Shown here: positions 19,101-28,520 of the stretch, piece by piece
Layout: each line of letters opens with the position of its first letter
How positions within the stretch are numbered: position 1 is the stretch's first letter
NCBI GenBank assembly: GCA_037349105.1
Contig: JAYJMM010000037.1
Coordinates: 1,550,001-1,614,000 of the forward strand
Length of the DNA: 64,000 nucleotides
DNA from: Limnomonas spitsbergensis
Taxonomy: Eukaryota > Chlorophyta > Chlorophyceae > Chlamydomonadales
Direction of reading: 5' to 3'
Notes under the pieces: model-generated
What the model was told of the DNA's origin: nothing
The model's database searches: none
What the model saw: only the letters and a program-made list of their open reading frames with translations
Translations under genes and position numbers: made by a program

Positions 19101-22100
19101 TCCCAGAGCCTGTCTAGATCCACATCTGCAGGCGGTACATCATGAATTGCTACCGGGCACACATTTCTGATGCCGCTGTCGTCCTCGGGTGCTGGCACCG
19201 GAGACCTGCTGCTCCTAGCTGCTTCCATGTCACTGTCAGCTGCCCTGCCTGCCATTGCCAAGCTGGAACTGCTGCAGTCGTCTGGGTCGAGACTCAGGCT
19301 AGGGCTGGCTTGACCCACTGGCCCACCCGGCTCTGCTGAGCAGGAACCCTCATGGCTGGCCTGCTCAGCCCCGTGCCCCCAGGGTAGTGCCACGTGCCAT
19401 GCAACCATGGCTGCGTGCTGCAGCTGCTGCTCTTCCTCCTCCTCGCCTTGTGGCTGCAACGCCTGTAAGTTCTGATTGGCATGTTCCAAGCTATGCTTCA
19501 CCCTCCTCAGCTGCCTGGTCATCCTCAACTGCCAAGCCAACATTGGCTGCCTGGCCACCCACAGCTGCCTGGCCACTCCTTTGAGCTTCTGCCGGTACCA
19601 GTTAACCTTTTCCCTCAGCATGGGTACGGAGATTCCCTGCTCCTCTGACCCCTCAGGATTCTCTGCTGCAACTGGCTTGGGTGAGTGTCCATTGTGTTCC
19701 ACATGGGCACTGTCCTGGTGGGTTGGGCTTGCTACCCTTGTGCCCGGGATCACCTGCCTTGCCCCTTCAGTTGGACCCTGCACGGCCAACCCCTCCGGCA
19801 GGTTGCCTGCCTGGCCCCCCTTGAGTCCTGGTGCCTTGACCAGGGACTGGCTAGGGCTGCCGGCAGCTGTAGGCACACATGCCTCACTCTCTGGCGCCCC
19901 CAGCTGTTTGTTGGCCTGCTGGACCGCCCCTGGGTCTGATATTGGCACCTTGGTCCCTCCAGGAGCTGCTGCCACTGGTGGTGTGATAGGTCCATCCTCT
20001 TCTGGCTGGTGCATATGCATCTGAACTGACACCGTTGCATGCCTGTGCACGTGGTCCTCGCCCTCACTTGGTCCAACTGGTTCCTCAGCCACTTGCTGGC
20101 TCAGCTTTTGTTCCCAAGAATGCGGTTGGTCCGGCTCGCAGCCACCGGCCACCACAGGTGGCACATGGGCTGCCTCCCTCGGCAAACACCGTCGCGACGC
20201 CTGCACCTGCAGTTGGCCTGGCTCACAGCCACCGGCCACCACAGGTGTCACAGGAACGTCCTCTCTCTGCAAACACAGTCGTGACGCCTGCACCTGCAGT
20301 TGGCCTGGCTCACAGCCACCGGCCACCACAGGTGTCTCATGGGCTGCCTCCCTTGGCAAACACCGCCGTGACGCATGCACCTGCAGTTGGCACGGCTCGT
20401 GGCCACCGGTCACCACAGGTGTCACATGAGCTGCCTCCCTCTGCAAGCACCGTTGTGATGCCTGCACCTGCAGTTGGCCTGGCTCACAGCCACTGGCCAC
20501 CACAGATGTCACAGGAACTGCCTCCCTCGGCAAGCATCGTCGTGACGCCTGCACCTGCAGTTGGCCTGGCTCACAGCCACCGGCCACCACAGGTGTCCCA
20601 TGGGCTGTCTCCCTCGGCAAACACAGCCGTGACGCATGCACCTGCAGTTGGCACGGCTTGTGGCCACCGGTCACCACAGGTGTCACATGAGCTGCCTCCC
20701 TCTGCAAGCATCGTCGTGACGCCTGCACCTGCAGTTGGCCTGGCTCACAGCCACTGGCCACCACAGGTGTCACATGAACTGCCTCCCTCGGCAAGCATCG
20801 TCGTGACGCCTGCACCTGCAGTTGGCCTGGCTCACAGCCACCGGCCACCACAGGTGTCCCATGGGCTGTCTCCCTCGGCAAACACAGCCGTGACGCATGC
20901 ACCTGCAGTTGGCACGGCTTGTGGCCACCGGTCACCACAGGTGTCACATGAGCTGCCTCCCTCTGCAAGCACCGTCGTGACGCCTGCACCTGCAGTTGGC
21001 CTGGCTCACAGCCACTGGCCACCACAGGTGTCACATGAACTGCCTCCCTCTGCAAGCACCGTCGCGACGCCTGCATCTGCAGTTGGCCTGGCTCACAGCC
21101 ACCGGCCACCACAGGTGTCACAGGAACGTCCTCCATCTGCAAACACAGCCGTGACGTCTGCACCTGCAGTTGGCCTGGTTCACAGCCACCGGCCACCACA
21201 GGTGTCCCATGGGCTGTCTCCCTCGGCAAACACAGCCGTGACGCATGCACCTGCAGTTGGCACGGCTCGTGGCCACCGGTCACCACAGGTGTCACATGAG
21301 CTGCCTCTCTCTGCAAACACAGCCGTGACGCCTGCACCTGTAGTTGGCCTGGCTCGCAGTCACCGATCCCTACAGGTGTCACATGGGCTGCCTCCCTCTG
21401 AAAGCACAGCCGTGGCGCTTGCACCTGCAGGTGGCCTGGCTCGCAATCACCGATCACTACAGGTGTTACGGGAACTGCCTCACTCTGCAAGCATAGCCGT
21501 GACGCTTGCACCTGCAGTTGTCCTGGCTCGCAGCCACCGGCCATCACAGGTGTTACAGGAACTGCCTCCCTCTGCAAACGCAGCCGTGACGCATGCACCT
21601 GCAGTTGGCACGGCTTGTGGCCACCGGTCACCACGGGTGTCATATGAGCTGCCTCCCTCTGCAAGCACCGTCGTGACGCCTGCACCTGCAGTTGGCCTGG
21701 CTCACAGCCACTGGCCACCACAGGTGTCACATGAGCTGCCTCCCTCGGCAAGCATCGTCGTGACGCCTGCACCTGCAGTTGGCCTGGCTCACAGCCACCG
21801 GCCACCACAGGTGTCCCATGGGCTGTCTCCCTCGGCAAACACAGCCGTGACGCATGCACCTGCAGTTGGCACGGCTTGTGGCCACCGGTCACCACAGGTG
21901 TCACATGAGCTGCCTCCCTCTGCAAGCACCGTCGTGACGCCTGCACCTGCAGTTGGCCTGGCTCACAGCCACTGGCCACCACAGGTGTCACATGAACTGC
22001 CTCCCTCTGCAAGCACCGTCGCGACGCCTGCACCTGCAGTTGGCCTGGCTCACAGCCACCGGCCACCACAGGTGTCACAGGAACGTCCTCCATCTGCAAA

Positions 22101-24973
22101 CACAGCCGTGACGCCTGCACCTGCAGTTGGCCTGGTTCACAGCCACCGGCCACCACAGGTGTCCCATGGGCTGTCTCCCTCGGCAAACACAGCCGTGACG
22201 CATGCACCTGCAGTTGGCACGGCTCGTGGCCACCGGTCACCACAGGTGTCACATGAGCTGCCTCTCTCTGCAAACACAGCCGTGACGCCTGCACCTGTAG
22301 TTGGCCTGGCTCGCAGTCACCGATCCCTACAGGTATCACATGGGCTGCCTCCCTCTGAAAGCACAGCCGTGGCGCTTGCACCTGCAGGTGGCCTGGCTCG
22401 CAGTCACCGATCACTACAGGTGTTACGGGAACTGCCTCACTCTGCAAGCATAGCCGTGACGCTTGCACCTGCAGTTGTCCTGGCTCGCAGCCACCGGCCA
22501 TCACAGGTGTTACAGGAACTGCCTCCCTCTGCAAACGCAGCCGTGACGCATGCACCTGCAGTTGGCCCGGCTCGCAGCCGCTGATTACCACAGGTGTCGC
22601 AGGAACTGCCTCCCTCTGCAAACACAGCCGTGACGCCTGCACCTGCACTTGGCCCGGCTCGCAGCCACCGGCCATCACAGGTGTCACAGGAACTGCCCCA
22701 CTCGGCAAGCACAGCCGTGACGCATGCACCTGCAGTTGGCCCAGCTCGCAGTCACCGGCCACCACAGGTGTCACATGATCTGCCTCACTCTGGTGCAAAC
22801 ACAGCCGTGGCGCCTGCACCTGCAGTTGGCCTGGCTCACAGCCACCGGCCACCACATGTGTCACAGGAACTGCCTCCCTCTGCAAACGCAGCCGTGACGC
22901 ATGCACCTGCAGTTGGCCCGGCTCGCAGCCGCTGATTACCACAGGTGTCGCAGGAACTGCCTCCCTCTGCAAACACAGCCGTGACGCCTGCACCTGCACT
23001 TGGCCCGGCTCGCAGCCACCGGCCATCACAGGTGTCACAGGAACTGCCTCACTCGGCAAACACAGCCGTGACGCATGCACCTGCAGTTGGCCCAGCTCGC
23101 AGTCACCGGCCACCACAGGTGTCACATGATCTGCCTCACTCTGGTGCAAACACAGCTGTGACGCCTGCACCTGCACTTGGCCTGGCTCACAGCCACCGGC
23201 CAACACATGTGTCACAGGAACTGCCTCCCTCTGCAAACACAGCCGTAACGCTTGCACCTGCAGTTGGCCTGGCTTGCAGCCACCGGCCGCTGGTTTGGGT
23301 GGACAGGCATTCCCCTTCGGAACACAGTTGATCAGGTGCAGCTGCTCGCTAGCTACCGGGCTATCCTGCCTGGGTGGGCAGGCACTCTCTGCCGTAACAC
23401 AGTTGATCAGGTGCAGCTGCTCTCTAGCTACCGGGCTATCCTGCCTGGGTGGGCAGGCACTCTCTGCCGTAACACAGTTGATCAGGTGCAGCTGCTCGCT
23501 AGCTACCGGGCTATCCTGCCTGGGTGGGCAGGCACTCTCTGCCGTAACACAGTTGATCAGGTGCAGCTGCTCGCTAGCTACCGGGCTATCCCGCCTGGGT
23601 GGACAGGCACTCCCTCGGGTCTGCTGTTGGTGCATGGAACTTGGCTCGCCTTCACTGCTGAGGATATCAAACATGGACCAGCCGTTGGGGGGCACCTGCC
23701 TACATGGCTGCTCCACACGCCTGGTCAATGCCTCCAAGGGCACGCGACCTGCGGTGCCAACCAGCACAGCCAGATTGCCCAACCCCACCTGCTCTGCGTC
23801 ACACACAACTTTCCACACTCCAGTGGCCCACTGCCCTAGCCTCTTCCACCCTACCGGCTGGGCCAGGTCCTCCTTCCTTTTTACTGGGGGCCATTCAGTG
23901 GTGGCGGCTTTTGCTCCCTCTACCGCCTGCAGGTCTGCAAGTTTCCTGATCATCTGATTTCCACCACGGGGCATCGTCCCACTCTTGTCTTTAACGCGTT
24001 GCGCAGCGCTTGCCACTCCCAGCGGCCTCTTCTGCGTCGCGTATTCTGGCCCACTGCATAGATCCGCGCCCCGTAGCTGCGACACAGCCGTGTTTGGATC
24101 TGGAGCCGACTCAGATGCACTTCCTACCAGTTTCAACCACTGCGCGTATTCCAGGCCCTGCCTAAAAAAATCCGGGGTTGATTGGGGCACTGGCTCACCT
24201 CGGCCGATCTCTGTGTGTGACACTGCTGTATCTGGATCCAAGGCTAACTCAGGGGTGCCTCCTTTCAGCTTCAACCCCTGCGCATATGCCAGGCCCTGCC
24301 TCCAAAAATCCGGGGTTGATTGGGGCACTGGCTCATCTCGGCCGATCTCTGTGTGCGACACTGCTGTATCTGGATCCAAGGCTAACTCAGGGGTGCCTCC
24401 TTTCGGCTTCAACCCCTGCGCATATGCCAGGCCCTGCCTCCAAAAATCCGGGGTTGATTGGGGCACTGGCTCATCTCGGCCGATCTCTGTGTGCGACACC
24501 TGGAGATCCATCTTGACCTCGCTGCTCCGTGTCCCTGCCCCGACAGGCAGGTCCACCGGAGGTTCCTCTGGCCCGCCTCCCTCTCCAACACCACCGGTCT
24601 GCGACCTCTCAGTGGGTGGCTCCGAGGTCGGGTCCAGGGATTCATCGTCGGGAACCGGCCACCGCTCTCCCTCTTGGCTCAGCCCCGTCGGGATGCGCGC
24701 GGTGCCGCCTCGTCCGATACCCCTGCGTGTCACTTCACTGTGCACCGTACTCGCATCCAAGGTTCGAGAACTAACAACCCCCAGGGCCTTGTCCCCCATC
24801 CCTGCGTATTCATCCCTCGACAAGCCAAGGGAAATCTGCTTTGCTTTCTCGGCTACAGCCGCATTTATAGGTGTCATAGGGTCGTCCCCTGGTTCCATTC
24901 CTCTCACCCGCCCACTGCGTCTTGCAGTATCAGGGTGCTGGTGGCGGTTGGGATCTACAATGGCATCCTGCAT
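16193..24973 (-). CDS. Giant Gag-like ORF, 2926 aa, with three tandem-repeat domains
   Basis: One uninterrupted minus-strand frame in the internal domain. Approximate order: N-terminal region (1-155); three 46-aa repeats containing SHTEIGRDEPVPQSTPDFWR (155-302); basic linker; four 25-aa repeats with SEQLHLINCV (455-557); about 36 repeats of 29 aa with GGCEPGQLQVQASRLCL (560-1615); a basic/helical stretch (QLWVARQPMLAWQLRMTRQL, about 1790); a zinc-knuckle-like site CMFCGFECEHSDRAC near 1985 (CX2CX5HX4C, one residue longer than the retroviral form); an Arg/Gln/Ser-rich region; a capsid-like domain about 2570-2800 (MFYDGLPVATRAKLCEF); and an acidic Glu/Asp/Thr tail. Inference: structural nucleic-acid-binding protein of a retroelement. 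No polymerase, RNase H or recombinase motif was seen. Forward-strand frames through the repeats (for example 20035-22584) are shadows. Start chosen as the first ATG of the frame. Confidence 0.7.
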   Translation of the reverse strand: MQDAIVDPNRHQHPDTARRSGRVRGMEPGDDPMTPINAAVAEKAKQISLGLSRDEYAGMGDKALGVVSSRTLDASTVHSEVTRRGIGRGGTARIPTGLSQEGERWPVPDDESLDPTSEPPTERSQTGGVGEGGGPEEPPVDLPVGAGTRSSEVKMDLQVSHTEIGRDEPVPQSTPDFWRQGLAYAQGLKPKGGTPELALDPDTAVSHTEIGRDEPVPQSTPDFWRQGLAYAQGLKLKGGTPELALDPDTAVSHTEIGRGEPVPQSTPDFFRQGLEYAQWLKLVGSASESAPDPNTAVSQLRGADLCSGPEYATQKRPLGVASAAQRVKDKSGTMPRGGNQMIRKLADLQAVEGAKAATTEWPPVKRKEDLAQPVGWKRLGQWATGVWKVVCDAEQVGLGNLAVLVGTAGRVPLEALTRRVEQPCRQVPPNGWSMFDILSSEGEPSSMHQQQTRGSACPPRRDSPVASEQLHLINCVTAESACPPRQDSPVASEQLHLINCVTAESACPPRQDSPVAREQLHLINCVTAESACPPRQDSPVASEQLHLINCVPKGNACPPKPAAGGCKPGQLQVQALRLCLQREAVPVTHVLAGGCEPGQVQVQASQLCLHQSEADHVTPVVAGDCELGQLQVHASRLCLPSEAVPVTPVMAGGCEPGQVQVQASRLCLQREAVPATPVVISGCEPGQLQVHASRLRLQREAVPVTHVVAGGCEPGQLQVQAPRLCLHQSEADHVTPVVAGDCELGQLQVHASRLCLPSGAVPVTPVMAGGCEPGQVQVQASRLCLQREAVPATPVVISGCEPGQLQVHASRLRLQREAVPVTPVMAGGCEPGQLQVQASRLCLQSEAVPVTPVVIGDCEPGHLQVQAPRLCFQREAAHVIPVGIGDCEPGQLQVQASRLCLQREAAHVTPVVTGGHEPCQLQVHASRLCLPRETAHGTPVVAGGCEPGQLQVQASRLCLQMEDVPVTPVVAGGCEPGQLQVQASRRCLQREAVHVTPVVASGCEPGQLQVQASRRCLQREAAHVTPVVTGGHKPCQLQVHASRLCLPRETAHGTPVVAGGCEPGQLQVQASRRCLPREAAHVTPVVASGCEPGQLQVQASRRCLQREAAHMTPVVTGGHKPCQLQVHASRLRLQREAVPVTPVMAGGCEPGQLQVQASRLCLQSEAVPVTPVVIGDCEPGHLQVQAPRLCFQREAAHVTPVGIGDCEPGQLQVQASRLCLQREAAHVTPVVTGGHEPCQLQVHASRLCLPRETAHGTPVVAGGCEPGQLQVQTSRLCLQMEDVPVTPVVAGGCEPGQLQMQASRRCLQREAVHVTPVVASGCEPGQLQVQASRRCLQREAAHVTPVVTGGHKPCQLQVHASRLCLPRETAHGTPVVAGGCEPGQLQVQASRRCLPREAVHVTPVVASGCEPGQLQVQASRRCLQREAAHVTPVVTGGHKPCQLQVHASRLCLPRETAHGTPVVAGGCEPGQLQVQASRRCLPREAVPVTSVVASGCEPGQLQVQASQRCLQREAAHVTPVVTGGHEPCQLQVHASRRCLPREAAHETPVVAGGCEPGQLQVQASRLCLQREDVPVTPVVAGGCEPGQLQVQASRRCLPREAAHVPPVVAGGCEPDQPHSWEQKLSQQVAEEPVGPSEGEDHVHRHATVSVQMHMHQPEEDGPITPPVAAAPGGTKVPISDPGAVQQANKQLGAPESEACVPTAAGSPSQSLVKAPGLKGGQAGNLPEGLAVQGPTEGARQVIPGTRVASPTHQDSAHVEHNGHSPKPVAAENPEGSEEQGISVPMLREKVNWYRQKLKGVARQLWVARQPMLAWQLRMTRQLRRVKHSLEHANQNLQALQPQGEEEEEQQLQHAAMVAWHVALPWGHGAEQASHEGSCSAEPGGPVGQASPSLSLDPDDCSSSSLAMAGRAADSDMEAARSSRSPVPAPEDDSGIRNVCPVAIHDVPPADVDLDRLWEDRAAGARQQPMKIRNGMRQAMRLNKGGVCMFCGFECEHSDRACEHLMDATIQRGGAKQAALEAVENPGQGQPRVQEPHQPQKTEAGSSRVEEEEPKPMRSRVEAVEQESIREPMWLAPRYGQIPVQAAPASTGHGTPQSRFPASAGRQRQEAVAKGNSREKKGSGQADSLYGYFSNPGWTPIPGERRPAVEEHAGSVSQTGTAELPRELQPIGWADILQWAARLWQQVCSRCFAHLSDQTQAIEEFQSHHLAEWATKALMGIPHTGQDRATLLAALRRVSRGAAGPEAVLAVKAFADGWCNGTAGDQEKPASEQGELEEWERFEASRLQQDDRREVRWQEQTEGTAPAASQARWERLEASSEPSLRNQRLDVGRRPRPSSPAASEQPRTTGFQQGPVPRRASRQESHDLLRFVDHTEHSGQEGQVDHIAEFPRGQAAQARGRPERSQGPSQGRRVVQEINQAGTTGGDYQQRQESRDDCLSASEAREYTGGKQPSRHGSYQPSRQAESEGGRRQDPARQPSEGSRPSGRGQSHPSADRRDQRDRRRQSPTRNGGGGSGSDPSMSGSEDTEGHVPGSGRESARHRRERLAQEQAETNIRLQQQMILQLAGGTRFTKIPNIQGNVPVLDMSQPGAVAARQYCQACSSWGSHNRLALSDEPPALAVVAGEIAGSCQSPSAMALLVRSLVGMWTAKPACVGPLVVAIRSAPQGDKASREVERIQEAWSAPAVGPPSEVSLLTLWIRVVQREVGKPTSDERAAITGLKLGVKTTLDPGVKPEETVEAFAHRILSTAELLQISRDAPDHFGRKHSVSHMFYDGLPVATRAKLCEFRMTVPNYLCMTDEEQITVLTQQVVLMERFALEMRDLVVADHRPEAEETEEEDETDEEEETEEEDETDEEEETVEEEEADETGEGRKPARWTPRPTLPPGRGNGSLQDHWRAGSIASRTPMTGENPMSSRERSIEGPWWR
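20130..23290 (-). repeat. 87-bp coding minisatellite within the Gag-like ORF
   Basis: About 36 units of 87 bp (29 codons), each with CACCTGCAGTTGGCCTGGCT or close variants on the + strand. Blocks of several units recur, for example around 21480 and 22437, showing higher-order duplication. The frame is kept throughout, which suggests selection or very recent expansion. Confidence 0.9.
23300..23610 (-). repeat. 75-bp coding tandem repeat, 4 copies
   Basis: Nearly identical units with GTTGATCAGGTGCAGCTGCT and TAGCTACCGGGCTATCC, encoding the 25-aa repeat with SEQLHLINCV. Confidence 0.9.
24065..24510 (-). repeat. 138-bp coding tandem repeat, 3 copies
   Basis: Units contain AAATCCGGGGTTGATTGGGG and CACTGGCTCATCTCGGCCGA, encoding a 46-aa repeat near the N terminus. 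Confidence 0.9.
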
Positions 24974-25149
24974 TGTACTATCGATGCTGAACAGCTGTGC
25001 CAGCTCGACTGTGTGGGCTCACAGCAACTGGGCACGAGCTTAAAGCCTGCTTCCGTTCTCCTCTACCTTCTGCAGGCTGATTAGGCTTTTGCTAGACAGG
25101 TCAAGCACGGGAAAATTTTCTTTTATGGGTCCGGCGGGTATTTTCACCT

Positions 25150-25445
25150 TCTGGGTTGCAGCGCAGTTTGCTCCTCGCGCTTCGCAGACTCCTCTTAAGC
25201 TGCGTTCTGCAGCCTTGGATGATTCCGCGTATAGCGGGTCTCGTCCGCTATTTCCTTCCGCTTCGCAGCGCAGTTTGCTCCTCGCGCTTCGCAGACTCCT
25301 CTTAAGCTGCGTTCTGCAGCCTTGGATGATTCCGCGTATAGCGGGTCTCGTCCGCTATTTCTTTCCGCTTCGCAGCGCAGACGCTGACCGTAGACCGCAG
25401 ACGCTGACCGTAGACGGCAGACGCTGACCGTAGACCGCAGACGCT
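25150..25445. repeat. Tandem repeats upstream of the Gag-like ORF
   Basis: Two copies of a roughly 118-bp unit (GCGCAGTTTGCTCCTCGCGC to CGGGTCTCGTCCGCTATTT), then four copies of a 20-bp unit (GCAGACGCTGACCGTAGAC). They lie between A1 and the ORF start on the coding strand, so in the leader of the presumed transcript. Confidence 0.9.
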
Positions 25446-25838
25446 GACCGTAGACGTAGTCCTAGGTTGAGTCGGGCTTCCCGCTAGGGAGTCTTGAGCT
25501 TGCTATGTCTCGGCCTCAGCAATCCACGTAATCACTGATCCGCAGATCCACTTCTGTCAACACTTGGGAATTTGCACTCCACCACAAAGGCAAGTCCAGG
25601 TGCACAGGCACTATCAGCTGGGTTTATAACTCCACAGCCTGATCTTCAAGCTACGTCTGCTTCTGGGTTGCCACGCCCAGCGCAGGCAGGGATTGACTTG
25701 GAATATCTATGAAGAATCCTCTGCTCAGTGATTTCTAGCTGTCCAAGGCAGATCCGCTGTCTCAAAAAGAAATTCCAAGCTCCACAGCACATACACCTTT
25801 AGCAGGATCGTTGGGTCAGGCTGATTAGGCAAGATCCA

Positions 25839-25860
25839 CTTCGTTCCTTTTAAGTGGACA
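25839..25860. repeat. 22-bp inverted repeat arm at the A1/internal junction
   Basis: Starts CTTCGTTCC and ends AAGTGGACA. It is the exact reverse complement of a segment inside repeat A at 26278-26299 (and 14735-14756). In a minus-strand transcript the two arms could pair across about 420 nt. Confidence 0.85.
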
Positions 25861-26504
25861 CGAGAGGTTTGCTTCGGGTCCGTGGCGGACTTCTTCCCCA
25901 CATAGTGGCGGACGCCTACGGGCGGACTCAGTGACTACACACTGGCCGCGGATGCGCAGCGCGTTAAGCTGTGGCTGGAACTTCTAGATGACAGACACGG
26001 AGCTGGTCACTTGTAACGCTAAACTGCTGGTCCTTCAGATAGCTGATCTGTCGGGTCGCTGAGTCACTTACCGCGTGAAGCGGGGGATGTCGTAGCCGTA
26101 GACTGCGGGCGGTGTCCTAGGTCGGGCTGGGCATCTAGCTGAGGATTACTAGGTTGCTATGTCGGCTCTGAGGCCGAACTAGGCTTGATCGTCTTCGTGC
26201 CTTCGTGGTACTGGCGTTATTGGTATTCACAGGGTATATCTTGGGATGATAGCCGGTGCTGATTACAATTAGAGGCCTGTCCACTTAAAAGGAACGAAGT
26301 AAATGTCAAGCGTGCAAGCCGGGATTCAAAGGTCCCGGCAAGCCCTATTTACTGAGTACGGGAAATCCTGCCTCAGACCTTCCCGAAAGTGGGAAGCTGG
26401 GCTCCTAACCCTAAAAAGGGGGTCCGCAGGGAAGCTGCGGAGTCTACGGGGACGCGTCAGCGGTCCCTACGGTTTTGGCACGTATACTGCATTATACCGT
26501 GACA
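25861..26504 (-). repeat. Split direct repeat A1
   Basis: 644 bp, the 5' terminal repeat relative to the ORF. Followed by TATA at 26505-26508, matching the TATA at the other end of the element. Confidence 0.9.
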
Positions 26505-27854
26505 TATATTGTGCAGCAACAAAGTTCACCCACCACGGATTTGAAGCATACGCGGTAAGATCTCGTCGAGCACGATGTTTTCGTTTTGTTTTGACACGTT
26601 TTCGCCCCTGGTTTTCGCAGTGTCAAGGTTTAGACTTGGCAATATTGGTTTGGAGCACTCACACTGGAACCCGCTGACACAGCTCACACCCCTTGTGCAT
26701 GCGCAGGTGCAAGCACTTGTGGGCAGGTCTCCTCCGTCCAGGATCAAGCCGGCGACTTGGCCTCCAGCGTCGGGATGGCGGAGAACGAGGCCTTGAGCGT
26801 AGCGTAAAGTCTGCTGTCATCTCTAGGCCTGGGCACAAAGATGCTGGTAGGTATGGGTGTATGCAATTGTTGAATCATATAAATATTAAAATTTGGGATG
26901 GGGAGAACGAAGCCCGAGTGGCAAAGGGCCAAGCTCTGAGCACAGTTTATAAGCCTGCTGTGATCTAGGCCTGGGCACAAGAATGCTGGTAGGTATGGGT
27001 GTATGCAATTGTTAAACAGTTGAAAGATTAAAATATATGAATATATGATGGGGAAGAACGAAGCTTGAGCGCAGTTTATAAGCCTGCTGTCATCTAGGCC
27101 TGGGCACTAGAATACTGGTGGGTATGGGTGTATGCACTTGCTGAAGTATTTAACTATGGGATGGGGGAGAACTGCAGACTCGAGTTCGCTCTCCTCTGCG
27201 GGCACCAGGATGCGCACCCGGGCTGTTTTTCGTGTTTGTGTCTCAGGTTTCAGGGTTGGGCAGAGTTCCACACCCTGTTAAGTCCCAGAAAAATTAAGGG
27301 AGGAGATCGGTGTGCGCTATGATTAAACATGGATGGGGGAGAACCAAGCCCTGAACGCAGCGTCCAGCCTGACTTCGTCTCTCGGCCTGGGCGTACTAGG
27401 GAGTTGGTGTATGCACTTCTTGAAGTACGGCAGGTAGGAGTCGGTGTATGCAACTATGCACTTGTTGAAGTATTCCCCGTTTTTTATTCTTTAATATTTA
27501 GTATTATTTTAGATATTAGAATATGGGAGGGGGATGGGCGAAGTTCTACCTGGGCACCAGAGGGTGGGGACCTTCCCTGAGTGCCCACTTTGTGGAATGG
27601 TCCCATATCCAGGGGGAGGGGCGAAGCCTCCAGCTTGCTCTCCTCCAAGGGCACCGGGATGTGGGCGGGGGGATCTGTGTATGCACTCGCTATGGGCAGA
27701 AGAGAGGATGGTTATATTGGCTGCCTGTGTACAAAACAGAGGTGGGAGCCCAGAGGAGATCTCTAAGATCTGGTATCGGTTGCAGATTGGTTCATTCCGT
27801 TTGTTTTAGGGCAGAGCTCTGGCTGCAGCTTTCTATCCTCTTTAGGCCTGGGCA

Positions 27855-27900
27855 CTAGGTTTAGGGTTAAGGGTTAAGGGTTGGGTTTAGGGTTTAGGAG
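27855..27900 (+). repeat. Interstitial telomere-like repeats
   Basis: Run of GGTTTAGGGTTAAGGGTTAA-type heptamers (TTTAGGG family). Similar short runs occur at about 30418-30765, 31240-31315, 45478-45505 and 54237-54275. Confidence 0.8.
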
Positions 27901-28469
27901 CGGGGATCATCCCGGGTGGGAATCCTCCTTGTGTGTGTGAGCTCTGTGAAAGACGCCTTTGGATACAGAACACGCGCTTTGACAAAAATTGCCGCCCCGG
28001 AACCGCTGGTTGCCCCTGTGCGCTATGATTGAAGTGTTTATTGAACATGGATGGGGGAGAACAAAACCCTGAACGCAGCGCCTTTGTGAAAAGGCAAAGA
28101 GGGACTCCGGTGTGCTGCGTTGTGATATGATTGCATGTCTTGTGCTTCGTTCTTTCGTTGCGCACCTGACCACTAAGGAAGGCAGGCCACATGCCACCCT
28201 GGCGCCACATGGGCTTTGCTGTTGTGGCGACTCAGTAAAGCTATATTTTGAGTGCATGTGCTAGGGACATGATTATACTCTTTCCCTGGGGTGTTTCAAA
28301 ACCCTGAACCCTTCATAAAGCAGATCCTGTTGACTTTTAGGATTGTGGTCCACCGATCCCGGCGAAGCGATGGCCAGGCATTGTTGTCGTGAACTTCCTC
28401 GAATGCCAGGCATATTGGCATAAGCTTTCGTTCCCCTGGTCCCCCGTTCTTAGACAGTTATTGCAGGCA

Positions 28470-28520
28470 TCTGCACAGTCACAACAGTACGGGCAGGCAT
28501 CTCTGTCCTCCTTCCTCTAA
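28470..28520 (+). pseudogene. Decayed upstream copy of exon 29070
   Basis: ttattgcag followed by GCATCTGCACAGTCACAACA, GTACGGGCAGGCATCT and then a stop. It copies the first 30-odd bases of the exon at 29070 with its acceptor. Confidence 0.75.

Larger units (their letters stand above)
14087..26504 (-). mobile_element. Split-direct-repeat (TOC1/Kangaroo/PAT-like) retroelement, non-autonomous
   Basis: Seen: a 233-bp segment (B) at 14087-14319 and 14964-15196, and a 644-bp segment (A) at 14318-14961 and 25861-26504. On the minus strand, which carries the ORF, the order is A1-internal-B1-A2-B2. Known: this split-direct-repeat layout defines PAT-like, Ngaro and Kangaroo tyrosine-recombinase retroelements; TOC1 of Chlamydomonas also has an odd LTR arrangement with internal tandem repeats. 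A1 and A2 appear identical and B1/B2 differ at about two bases, so insertion is recent. B1 and A2 are separated by only GC inside the palindrome GACAGCTGTC. The element ends are TGTC...GACA, flanked on both sides by TATA. The internal part (15197-25860) has one Gag-like ORF and no reverse transcriptase or recombinase motif I could find, hence non-autonomous. Alternative: two tandem LTRs with a second element inserted into one, but the insert has no terminal repeats of its own. Confidence 0.8.

Noticed and set aside
20035..22584. 849-codon + strand frame
   Set aside because: Antisense shadow of the 87-bp coding repeat in the Gag-like ORF; the minus frame continues through non-repeated sequence on both sides and the plus frame does not.
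14087..26504. Ordinary LTR retrotransposon with 876-bp LTRs and a nested insertion
   Set aside because: It would need two LTRs only 2 bp apart and an 10.7-kb insert without terminal repeats of its own. The split-direct-repeat model explains all four segments at once. Kept as the alternative to test.
27855..27900. True chromosome end
   Set aside because: The TTTAGGG-like run is short, imperfect and internal; similar runs are scattered through introns.
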